From NCBI GenBank assembly GCA_963674575.2, contig CAXXQT010000009.1:1488001-1552000 (forward strand): DNA of 64,000 nucleotides, written 5' to 3'. Each line of letters opens with the position of its first letter. The stretch's first letter is position 1. The position numbers were made by a program, and so were the translations under genes. The stretch is from JAAYAY01 sp963674575 (GTDB lineage Bacteria > Planctomycetota > Planctomycetia > Pirellulales > Thermoguttaceae). Under the pieces are notes generated by a model. The model made no database searches, was not told the DNA's origin, and worked only from the letters and a program-made list of their open reading frames with translations. Positions 35,363-42,591 of the stretch are shown here, piece after piece.

Positions 35363-35527
35363 TCGCTGCCGAACGCAGGGTATGCATGAACGTTTGAAAA
35401 CAGAACTTTGATCGATTTTGGTCGTCGGAATTCGCCCGTCGGCGGCACACAGATCCTCAACATGAGTGTGACTGCACCATGCCGAGCGGGAGCAACAACT
35501 TTGGCTATTCACCGAGGGTATGAAGCA
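35363..35527. repeat. Array spacer copy 2
   Basis: Second copy of the duplicated spacer. It is nearly identical over its length to copy 4 (37598-37762), and the likeness extends upstream into the short segment after the previous gene's stop (AGCACCGTGTTCCGTTGCCC). Confidence 0.8.
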
Positions 35528-36445
35528 ATGAGATTTTGGTCTGGATTTGGAGCGGTTGCGGGTTGCTTGGTGTTGAGCTCGTTTGCGTCGGCCGCAACGA
35601 TCACGCAAGGCGGCACGAGCATCACGATGGACTTCGTCACTGTTGGCGATGCCGGCAATCACCCCGACTCGACCCGCTACGACGCGGTTGGCTACGACTT
35701 CAGCATTGGCAAGTATGAAGTGACCGCGGACCAGTGGGCGGCTGTCATCGCGGCGGATTCCAATGTTGGCAACGCGGGGAATTGGACAGGTTTGCAGCCG
35801 ACCGCCGGCACAAGTTGGTACGAGGCAGCCAAGTTCTGCAACTGGCTCACCTCTGGCGATGCGTCCCTCGGCGTGTACACGTTCACCGGTTCAATAACGA
35901 ATCCCACGGACGTAACCATCGACCGTTCTGGCGCCGAGGCCACCTACGGAACCATCTACTACCTACCAACGGAAGACGAGTGGTACAAGGCCGCCTATTA
36001 TGACCCAAACAAGGAAGGCACGGGCGTAGGGGGCTACTGGCGCTATCCAACCGGTTCAGACACCGTTCCGGACGGAATCGACTTCCAGGGCGATACCACG
36101 TTCGATGCCGTGTTTGGGGATGGCTACAATCAACGGCATCCCAACAACGTTACCAACTCTGGGATTGCAAGCCCTTACGGGACCATAGGCCAGGGTGGCA
36201 ATGTGTGGGAGTGGAATGAGACAGCGATCGGTTCGCACCGCGGTTGCCTGGGAGGGGCGTACGCCTACCCTTCAGGCTATCTGAGTTGTTACACCTGGTT
36301 CCACTTCCCCCCGACGACCGAGAGCGCCGGTATCGGTTTCCGTGTCGCAAGCAACTCCGTCGCCGCGGTTCCCGAACCCGGCAGCCTCCTCATTTGGGCC
36401 TGCGGCAGCTTGGGGGCGTTCGTCCTGCGAAGGCGGCGACGGTAG
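35528..36445 (+). CDS. PEP-CTERM FGE-fold protein, array member 2
   Basis: A 305-residue secreted paralogue starting at the ATG at 35528, the position equivalent to the other members; an in-frame upstream extension to 35408 is only spacer sequence. Signal MRFWSGFGAVAGCLVLSSFAS; body with YDFSIGKYEVTADQW, TSWYEAAKFCNWLTSGD, YYLPTEDEWYKAAYYDPNK and GNVWEWNETAIG; variable block 36259-36334; PEP-CTERM tail with VPEPGSLLIW and RRRRR. The central region is almost the same as in member 5. It has one Cys in the variable block (LSCYTW) but not the FGE pair. LRGGA is changed to CLGGA here. The likely role is surface-anchored ligand binding. Confidence 0.8.
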   Translation: MRFWSGFGAVAGCLVLSSFASAATITQGGTSITMDFVTVGDAGNHPDSTRYDAVGYDFSIGKYEVTADQWAAVIAADSNVGNAGNWTGLQPTAGTSWYEAAKFCNWLTSGDASLGVYTFTGSITNPTDVTIDRSGAEATYGTIYYLPTEDEWYKAAYYDPNKEGTGVGGYWRYPTGSDTVPDGIDFQGDTTFDAVFGDGYNQRHPNNVTNSGIASPYGTIGQGGNVWEWNETAIGSHRGCLGGAYAYPSGYLSCYTWFHFPPTTESAGIGFRVASNSVAAVPEPGSLLIWACGSLGAFVLRRRRR

Positions 36446-36489
36446 CTCTTCTTTGCTCTCTTGCCCCATCATTGAACGCGACTTGCCTG

Positions 36490-36653
36490 TCGCTGCCCAG
36501 CGCGGGCTATGCGTGAACGCATGACAGCAGATACTTGATCGATTTTGGTTGTCGGAATTCGCCCGTCGGCGGCACACAGATCCTCAACATGAGTGTGACT
36601 GCACCGTGCCGCGCGGGAGCAACAACTTTGGCTTTCACCGAGGGTAGGAAGCA
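36490..36653. repeat. Array spacer copy 3
   Basis: Third copy of the duplicated spacer, beginning TCGCTGCCCAGCGCGGGC. It differs from copies 2 and 4 in the segment around ACAGCAGATACTTGATCG and there resembles copy 5. Confidence 0.8.
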
Positions 36654-37562
36654 ATGAGATTTTGGTCTGGATTTGGAGCGGTCTTGATTTGCTTGGTGTT
36701 GGGCTCGTTTGTGTCGGCGGCTACGTTTGGCACGGGAACCAATCAGTTCACAATGGACTTTGTCACGATCTCGGGCGATACGAACCCCAGCAGTGGCTAC
36801 GGCATCGTCGACTACACGTACCAGATCGGCACATACGAGGTGACGGCGGGCCAGTACACGGCGTTTCTCAACGCCGTGGCGGCGAGTGATAAGTATACCC
36901 TGTACAGCACGTGGATGACGTCAACCTACGGCTGCCAGATCCAGCGTAGTGGGACCTCAGGCAGCTACACCTACAGCGTGACCGATGAGTATGCCGATCT
37001 CCCGGTGAACTACGTCTCTTGGTATGATGCCGCACGCTTCACCAACTGGCTCAACAGCGGCGACACAGAGAGCGGAGTATACAACACGACAACATGGGAT
37101 GTCGTTGACGTGAGTGGCACAGCGTACTGGATTCCCACGGAGGATGAATGGGTCAAAGCGGCGTACTGGAATGGAACGAATCTTCAGACGTGGGCGACTA
37201 GCGATGGCTCCACGCCTGTTGCAGGTACTGATTCCAACTTTGCGTGGTCCGTTGGCGGTACCTGGGATGTTGGCAGCGGCAGCGACGAACTCAACGGCAC
37301 TTCCGACATGATGGGGAATGTGTGGGAGTGGAATGCGGCAGAGTTCGGTTCGTTGCGTGGTTTGCGAGGCGGGGCGTTCTACAACAATTCCAGCTACCAG
37401 GCCTCCTCCAGCCGCTACGACTACTACCCGACGAACGAGTACTACGGTGTCGGGTTCCGTGTCGCAAGTAGCTCCGTAGGAGCGGTCCCTGAGCCCGGCA
37501 GCCTCATCATTTGGGCCTGCGGCAGCTTGGGGGCGGTGGTGCTGCGAAGGCGGCGACGGTAG
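36654..37562 (+). CDS. PEP-CTERM FGE-fold protein, array member 3
   Basis: A 302-residue secreted paralogue. Signal MRFWSGFGAVLICLVLGSF; body with YQIGTYEVTAGQYTAFLNAV, YGCQIQRSGTSGSYTYSV, WIPTEDEWVKAAYW and SDMMGNVWEWNAAEF; variable block 37376-37451, which is Tyr/Ser/Asn-rich (NNSSYQASSSRYDYYP) as in lectin-like binding surfaces; PEP-CTERM tail VPEPGSLIIW...RRRRR. The central region matches member 1, while the N-terminal FGTGTNQFTMDFVTIS stretch is closer to member 4. It has no FGE active-site cysteines. It follows spacer copy 3 directly. Confidence 0.8.
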   Translation: MRFWSGFGAVLICLVLGSFVSAATFGTGTNQFTMDFVTISGDTNPSSGYGIVDYTYQIGTYEVTAGQYTAFLNAVAASDKYTLYSTWMTSTYGCQIQRSGTSGSYTYSVTDEYADLPVNYVSWYDAARFTNWLNSGDTESGVYNTTTWDVVDVSGTAYWIPTEDEWVKAAYWNGTNLQTWATSDGSTPVAGTDSNFAWSVGGTWDVGSGSDELNGTSDMMGNVWEWNAAEFGSLRGLRGGAFYNNSSYQASSSRYDYYPTNEYYGVGFRVASSSVGAVPEPGSLIIWACGSLGAVVLRRRRR

Positions 37563-37597
37563 AGCACCGTGTTCCGTTGCCCCATGCCCTTCATCGG

Positions 37598-37762
37598 TCG
37601 CTGCCGAACGCGGGGTATGCATGAACGTTTGAAAACAGAACTTTGATCGATTTTGGTCGTCGGAATTCGCCCGTCGGCGGCACACAGATCCGCAACATGA
37701 GTGTGACTGCACCGTGCCGCGCGGGAGCAACAACTTTGGCTATTCACCGAGGGTATGAAGCA
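37598..37762. repeat. Array spacer copy 4
   Basis: Fourth copy of the duplicated spacer, nearly identical to copy 2 and including the same post-stop segment AGCACCGTGTTCCGTTGCCC before it. This indicates a recent duplication or gene conversion between the two intervals. Confidence 0.8.
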
Positions 37763-38701
37763 ATGAGATTCTGGTCTGGACTGGGAGCGGTTGCGCTTTG
37801 TTTGGTGTTGGGTTCGTTTGCGTCGGCGGCGACGGTCACAACGGACACGTTTGGTTCGGGCAACAATCAGTTCGACATTCAGTTTGTCACGATATCGAGC
37901 AACACCAACCCTACCAGCGGGTACGGCATCGTCGACTACGACTATCGGATGGGAGTGTTTGAAATTACCAACGAGCAGTGGAATCAGTTCAAGGCGAGCG
38001 TAGGCGGAACGGTGACCGGGGACCCGTCAACCGCCTATGATAGCGATGCGTTTTACACTGGCGCTAGCCAGCCGACAAACAACGTAAGTTGGTACGAAGC
38101 GGCGCAGTTCGTCAACTGGCTCAGTACAAGCACTGGACATCAGGCGGCGTATAACTTCGTGGACGGCGAGCTTACGCTCTGGGACTCCTCGGAAGCCGCG
38201 GATGGCTCACACCTCTACCGGCACAAGGACGCATACTACTTCCTGCCCAGCGAAGACGAATGGGTCAAGGCGGCATATTGGAATGGGACAGAGTTGCAAA
38301 CGTATGCCACCGAGGACGATTCCATACCTGTTGCGAATGTCGATTCCAGTTACGATCGCTTCTCGGACGGTCCCTGGAATGTTGGCAGCGGCAGCAAGGA
38401 GCTCAACGGGACCTACGACATGATGGGCAACGTCTTGGAGTGGGTTGAGAGCCCGTTCATCTATTCCGCTTCGACCGAATATGCCGCGAGTTCGAGACGA
38501 GCCATGCGTGGGGGCTGTTATACTATGGTGAATGTGGGTGGCCTGAAGTCGTCTGTCCATTCGAATCGTCTGCCTGAGTACGAGAGTTCGGGGGTCGGTT
38601 TTCGCATCGCAAGTTCCTCCGCCGTTCCCGAGCCCGGCAGCCTCATCATTTGGGCCTGCGGCAGCCTGGGGGCGTTCGTGCTGCGAAGGCGGCGACGGTA
38701 G
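37763..38701 (+). CDS. PEP-CTERM FGE-fold protein, array member 4
   Basis: A 312-residue secreted paralogue starting at the ATG at 37763; the frame extends upstream only through spacer. It is the most divergent member in the middle: YRMGVFEITNEQWNQFKASV, NNVSWYEAAQFVNWLSTST, YYFLPSEDEWVKAAYW and YDMMGNVLEWVESP. The variable block (38518-38596) is three bases longer than in the others and the flanking motif is MRGGC. The tail is SAVPEPGSLIIW with the Arg cluster. One Cys precedes the variable block but the FGE catalytic pair is missing. The N-terminal region (FGSGNNQFDIQFVTIS) resembles member 3. Confidence 0.8.
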   Translation: MRFWSGLGAVALCLVLGSFASAATVTTDTFGSGNNQFDIQFVTISSNTNPTSGYGIVDYDYRMGVFEITNEQWNQFKASVGGTVTGDPSTAYDSDAFYTGASQPTNNVSWYEAAQFVNWLSTSTGHQAAYNFVDGELTLWDSSEAADGSHLYRHKDAYYFLPSEDEWVKAAYWNGTELQTYATEDDSIPVANVDSSYDRFSDGPWNVGSGSKELNGTYDMMGNVLEWVESPFIYSASTEYAASSRRAMRGGCYTMVNVGGLKSSVHSNRLPEYESSGVGFRIASSSAVPEPGSLIIWACGSLGAFVLRRRRR

Positions 38702-38737
38702 AGCCGCAAGTTCTCTCGCCTCCTTGCCCTTCATCTG

Positions 38738-38902
38738 ACGCTGCCCAACGCGGGCTACGCGTGAACACATGAAAACAGATACTTCATCGATTTTGGTTGT
38801 CGGAATTCGCCCGTCGGCGGCACACGGATCCTCAACATGAGTGTGACTGCGCCGTGCCGCGCGGGAGCAACAACTTTGGTTATTCACCGAGGGTATGAAA
38901 CA
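38738..38902. repeat. Array spacer copy 5
   Basis: Fifth copy of the duplicated spacer, ending at the start codon of the last array gene. No sixth copy follows that gene: sequence after 39830 is unrelated, so the array ends there. Confidence 0.8.
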
Positions 38903-39817
38903 ATGAGATTCTGGTCTGGATTTGGAGCGGTTGCGGTTTGTTTGGTGTTGGGTTCGTTTGCTTCGGCGGCGACGATCACGCATGGCGGTACAAGCATCGA
39001 CATGGATTTTGTTACCATTGGAGACCCAGGGAACGCGGATGATGACACGGGCTGTGGCGGAGTAGATTACACCTACCAAATCGGCACATACGAGGTGACT
39101 GCCGACCAGTGGGCAGCGGTCATTGCGGCGGATTCCAACGTTGGCAACGCGGGGAATTGGACCGGTTTGCAGCCGAACGCTGGTACAAGTTGGTACGAGG
39201 CCGCCAAGTTCTGCAACTGGCTCACTTCTGGCGATGCATCCCTCGGCGTGTACACGTTCACCGGTTCTATAACAACTCCCACAGGCGTAACCATCGATCG
39301 TTCGGGAGCCGCGGCCACCTACGGAACGATCTACTACTTGCCAACCGAAGACGAGTGGTACAAGGCGGCCTATTACGACCCAAACAAGGAAGGCACGGGC
39401 ATAGGGGGCTATTGGGACTACCCCACCGGTTCAGACACCGTTCCAGACGGGATCGATTCGCCGAGTGGCACATTCGATGCGGTGTTTTATGATGGCTACA
39501 ATCAACGGCATCCCAACGACGTTACCAACTCTGGGATTGCAAGCCCTTACGGGACCATAGGCCAAGGCGGCAACGTGTGGGAGTGGAACGAGACAGCGAT
39601 TGACTCGTCGCGTGGTTTGCGAGGCGGGGCATACCACAGCATTTGGTATCACCTGGGATCCTCCTACCGCGGCAGCTACGCCCCGGCAGACACGCTCGAC
39701 CTTATTGGCTTCCGCGTCGCAAGCAACTCCGTCGCCGCGGTCCCTGAGCCCGGCAGCCTCATCATTTGGACCTGCGGCAGCTTGGGGGCAGTGGTGCTGC
39801 GAAGGCGGCGACGGTAG
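38903..39817 (+). CDS. PEP-CTERM FGE-fold protein, array member 5
   Basis: A 304-residue secreted paralogue starting at the ATG at 38903. Its first 55 residues (ITHGGTSIDMDFVTIGD, VDYTYQIGTYEVTA) are like member 1, then from about 39095-39110 onwards it is nearly identical to member 2 (DQWAAVIAADSNVGNAGNW, TSWYEAAKFCNWLTSGD, YDPNKEGTG, NVTNSG equivalents), so it is a visible mosaic. The variable block (39631-39706) is nevertheless unlike member 2. The tail is VPEPGSLIIWTCGSLG with the Arg cluster. It lacks the FGE cysteine pair. Last gene of the array. Confidence 0.8.
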   Translation: MRFWSGFGAVAVCLVLGSFASAATITHGGTSIDMDFVTIGDPGNADDDTGCGGVDYTYQIGTYEVTADQWAAVIAADSNVGNAGNWTGLQPNAGTSWYEAAKFCNWLTSGDASLGVYTFTGSITTPTGVTIDRSGAAATYGTIYYLPTEDEWYKAAYYDPNKEGTGIGGYWDYPTGSDTVPDGIDSPSGTFDAVFYDGYNQRHPNDVTNSGIASPYGTIGQGGNVWEWNETAIDSSRGLRGGAYHSIWYHLGSSYRGSYAPADTLDLIGFRVASNSVAAVPEPGSLIIWTCGSLGAVVLRRRRR

Positions 39818-40081
39818 AGCACCGTGTCCTTCGTCTCTCGCACCAGGAAAGCAACCTTCCCCACAAATCGAGGCCATTTGTGGTCGTTGGCCGCCCTCGC
39901 CGGGGCACTGGGCCCGTCGTTTACGGCGGGTCTCGACGGCTAACCACGCATTCCTCCTCCCTGAAATGCGTCCACCGGCGACTTCTGCAAGGTATAATGG
40001 GCTAATAGTCGCTCTTAGCCGTCCCCCCTTGATAGAGGGGGCGCAGGAGCGGCTCCCCCTTCGCCTGGAAGAGGACCATCG

Positions 40082-41035
40082 GTGGTCGCGAATCGAAGAG
40101 CCTTCACGCTGGTTGAACTCCTGGTGGTCATCGCCATCATCGGGATTTTGATTGCGCTGCTGCTGCCGGCCGTTCAGATGGCAAGGGAGGCGGCGCGCCG
40201 CACGGACTGCACGAATCGGCTCAAGCAGCTTGGCCTGGCGGCCCACAACTTTCACGACACCTACAAACGCTTTCCGCCCGGCTGCCAGGGACCGATCCCC
40301 CAGGCGCCGACGCCGCCGTGGGACGGCCAGTTCAACGGCTCGCTCACGTTCCTGCTGCCCTATCTGGAAATCGCCCCCGTCTACCGCAGCCTGGACGAGC
40401 AGCGCACCGACTACGACGACGTCTCCCTCTACGACGTGGAGGAAGTGGGAGTTCCCTTCTGGAGCCGGACCGATAGTTGGACGGCCGCCCAAACGAAGCT
40501 GAAGGCCTTTGTTTGTCCTTCGGAGAACGAGCGCAGGAGCGCGAACACGATCGTGGCGATTCACCTTTTCTACGACGAGGATGCCGCAGAAGTCGTGGAA
40601 GCGGGAGGCCGCTATTCGGGCAACACAGCCGACGTTCTCGGAAGAACTCATTACCTGGGCATCGCCGGCGCCATGGGCAAGACCGGAAACACCTACTGGG
40701 ACAAGTGGAGGGGAGTGTTTTCCAACCGGAGCAAGAACCGCTTCTCCGACGTGAAGGATGGTACGAGCAACACGCTGCTCTTCGGTGAGAATGTGGGGGG
40801 AGCATCCGAAGACGACCCGAATCTGTTCCACGCCTTCTCCTGGGCCGGCTGCGGCATGGCCGGCACCCATTGGGGATTTGGCGAAGGCTGGTACCAGTGG
40901 ACGAGCAGCCACCCGGGCGTGTGCCAGTTCTGCCTGGCAGACGGGTCGGTTCGCGCCATTTCTCAAACCATCGAACAGACCGTCTTTGAATCGGCCTCGG
41001 GGATAAGCGACGGGGACGTGGCCCCTCTCTACTAG
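40082..41035 (+). CDS. DUF1559 pseudopilin-like secreted protein
   Basis: A 317-residue protein with a type IV pilin-like N-terminus (RRAFTLVELLVVIAIIGILI), whose F-T-L-V-E motif is the prepilin peptidase cleavage and methylation site, then LLLPAVQMAREAARRTDC and LKQLGLAAHNFHD. These are the signatures of the DUF1559 (SBP_bac_10) family that is greatly expanded in planctomycetes. The C-terminal H-x9-DG motif is present (HPGVCQFCLADGS). The start is the GTG at 40082 with GAAGAGGA about eight bases upstream; no ATG is available. The function of the family is unknown, with an envelope or pseudopilus role presumed. A tiny lipoprotein gene follows after 10 bp, likely cotranscribed. Confidence 0.85.
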   Translation: MVANRRAFTLVELLVVIAIIGILIALLLPAVQMAREAARRTDCTNRLKQLGLAAHNFHDTYKRFPPGCQGPIPQAPTPPWDGQFNGSLTFLLPYLEIAPVYRSLDEQRTDYDDVSLYDVEEVGVPFWSRTDSWTAAQTKLKAFVCPSENERRSANTIVAIHLFYDEDAAEVVEAGGRYSGNTADVLGRTHYLGIAGAMGKTGNTYWDKWRGVFSNRSKNRFSDVKDGTSNTLLFGENVGGASEDDPNLFHAFSWAGCGMAGTHWGFGEGWYQWTSSHPGVCQFCLADGSVRAISQTIEQTVFESASGISDGDVAPLY

Positions 41036-41045
41036 GAAGAACCCG

Positions 41046-41201
41046 ATGTTTCAGAAACTTGCCTGGTCACTAGTGTTGCTGCTGCCTATGCTGTTCTGGG
41101 CCGGTTGCGGATCGTCGGAGGTGGAGTATCCCGACAATCCGACGCCGCCGCCTCAAGGCGACCCCACCATGACAGGCGCCTCGGCTCCCGACGCGGGTTG
41201 A
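41046..41201 (+). CDS. Small lipoprotein
   Basis: A 51-residue frame starting ATG at 41046, 10 bp after the DUF1559 gene. It encodes MFQKLAWSLVLLLPMLFWAG followed by Cys21 (lipobox FWAGC) and a short Pro/Gly/Asp-rich tail (NPTPPPQGDP). GGAAGAA upstream can serve as ribosome-binding site. Small lipoproteins of this type directly after DUF1559 genes are a recurring planctomycete arrangement. It ends one base before the convergent sulfatase gene. Confidence 0.7.
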   Translation: MFQKLAWSLVLLLPMLFWAGCGSSEVEYPDNPTPPPQGDPTMTGASAPDAG

Positions 41202-41202
41202 C

Positions 41203-42588
41203 CTACCAGCGTTTCGGCTGGGACCGGCGCAGGTTTCTTAGCGTCTTGGAAAGACGTTGCTTGGCCGCCTGAGCGTCGGCATCCAGGTCTTCCTTCAGCG
41301 GCTTCTCTTCGAACGGATCGGTCGCCAGGTCGAAAAGCCGCCCGTTGGAACCGTATTTCCAGCGGCCGTCGCGGAGGTAATGGGTAAAGCCCTTGGGAAA
41401 CTGCTCGGGCTTCTTGTACTTCTTCGAGGAATGATCGAAGTTCCCGTAGCTGTAGACCCACTCTCGGTGATTGTCCGTTTCGCCAGTGAGAACGGGTACG
41501 AGGCTCCTACCGTCCAGAACAACATCCTCGGGCGGTTGCCGCCCCGCCAATTGGCACAGGGTGGGCCGCAGGTCCGACAGGTCGGCAGGGGCGGTACAAA
41601 CGGTTCCGGCCTTCGCCGCGCCGGGCCAGCGAATGAGGAGCGGCACGTTGACGCCCATTTCGGTCGGATAGTATTTGCCGCCCTGGACCTGGCGTCCCAG
41701 AAACTCCGAGCGGAGCGTTGAGGCTTCGCCCACGTTGTCGGTGCCGTTGTCAGCCGAGAAGATAACGATCGTGTTTTCTTCCAACCCTTCGGCGCGAAGC
41801 ACTTCCAGCAACCGGCCTACGAGGGTGTCGAGATAGGCCACCATCAATGGAAAGTTCTCCACCGTTCCCCTCTTGGCGGTGCGTTGCTCGAAGGTCTCAC
41901 TGGCGGCGTGGTCCGGAGGGGCCACGAAAGGACGGTGGACCAGGTTCATGGCGTAATAGAGGAAGAACGGTCGGTCGCGGTTTTCACGAATGAACCGGGT
42001 CGCGTAGTCGTTGAAGTAGTCGGACGTGCCCCGATCCTTGACTTCCACGCGCTGGTCGTCTTGCCAGAGGTGCGTCCACCAGTAGCAGTTGCCGCCGCGT
42101 CCTTCGTTCTGAAGACGAAACATCTCGGGATAGTCGAAGGAGCAGTAACGATCGAAGCCGGCCGCACGAGGCCCCTTGGGAGAACGCGTCCAGCCGCCGC
42201 GATGCCACTTGCCGGCCTGGGCCGTCACGTAGCCGGCCCCTTGCAGGTCCTGGGCGATCGTGGAGCGGTCGTAATCCATCTCGTCCCAGTCGCAATAGGA
42301 GCGGAAGTTGTACTGCCCGCTCAGCAACAGGTCCCGCGTCGTGGCGCAGAGAGGCGTGGCATAACACGTCGCGAATCGCACACCTTCCCCTGCCAGCCGA
42401 TCGAGATTGGGGGTCTTGTAGGAGTTTCCCCCATAGCAGCCCAGGCACTCGCGTCCGAGGTCGTCGGCCAGGATGAGGACGATATTCGGCACGCGGTCTT
42501 TTCCCGAGACTTCACCGCCAATTGCCAGCCTGGCCGGCAAGGTGCAGGCGAGAGCGATGAAGGTCCATATCGCCAGTTTGCGTGGCAA
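41203..42588 (-). CDS. Secreted sulfatase with atypical CxTxR active-site motif
   Basis: A 461-residue exported sulfatase (signal IWTFIALACTLPARLAIGG). Metal-binding DD (42-43) lies in ILADDLG, the active-site segment is PLCATTRDLLLSGQ with Cys81 and Arg85, then AGKWHRGGWT (Lys and His) and FSADNGTDN (Asp-Asn). In the formylglycine motif C-x-P-x-R the Pro is replaced by Thr. All other core residues are present, so activity on sulfated polysaccharide is plausible if maturation still occurs. The start is a TTG at 42588, seven bases after GAGGAG; no ATG is near. It begins 3 bp after the stop of the HzsA-like gene, so they form one transcription unit. Confidence 0.85.
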   Translation of the reverse strand: MPRKLAIWTFIALACTLPARLAIGGEVSGKDRVPNIVLILADDLGRECLGCYGGNSYKTPNLDRLAGEGVRFATCYATPLCATTRDLLLSGQYNFRSYCDWDEMDYDRSTIAQDLQGAGYVTAQAGKWHRGGWTRSPKGPRAAGFDRYCSFDYPEMFRLQNEGRGGNCYWWTHLWQDDQRVEVKDRGTSDYFNDYATRFIRENRDRPFFLYYAMNLVHRPFVAPPDHAASETFEQRTAKRGTVENFPLMVAYLDTLVGRLLEVLRAEGLEENTIVIFSADNGTDNVGEASTLRSEFLGRQVQGGKYYPTEMGVNVPLLIRWPGAAKAGTVCTAPADLSDLRPTLCQLAGRQPPEDVVLDGRSLVPVLTGETDNHREWVYSYGNFDHSSKKYKKPEQFPKGFTHYLRDGRWKYGSNGRLFDLATDPFEEKPLKEDLDADAQAAKQRLSKTLRNLRRSQPKRW

Positions 42589-42591
42589 GGT

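Noticed and set aside
35408..35527. An N-terminal extension of array member 2 (also member 4 at 37643-37762 and member 5 at 38837-38902)
   Set aside because: The extra residues are encoded by the duplicated spacer and would hide the signal peptide; the ATG of MRFWSG is in the same place in all five genes.
34178..38902. Regularly spaced repeats suggesting a CRISPR array
   Set aside because: The repeats are about 165 bp long and separated by full genes with clear protein homology; no short palindromic direct repeats or cas genes are present.
34344..39817. The array as maturation factors (FGE) for the nearby sulfatase
   Set aside because: The active-site cysteine pair of FGE is absent in all five, and the proteins are sorted to the surface by PEP-CTERM tails, whereas sulfatase maturation happens before or during export.
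34344..39817. A complete diversity-generating retroelement
   Set aside because: No reverse transcriptase, accessory gene or template repeat could be found in the window, and differences in the variable block are not limited to adenine-derived positions; only the resemblance is reported.
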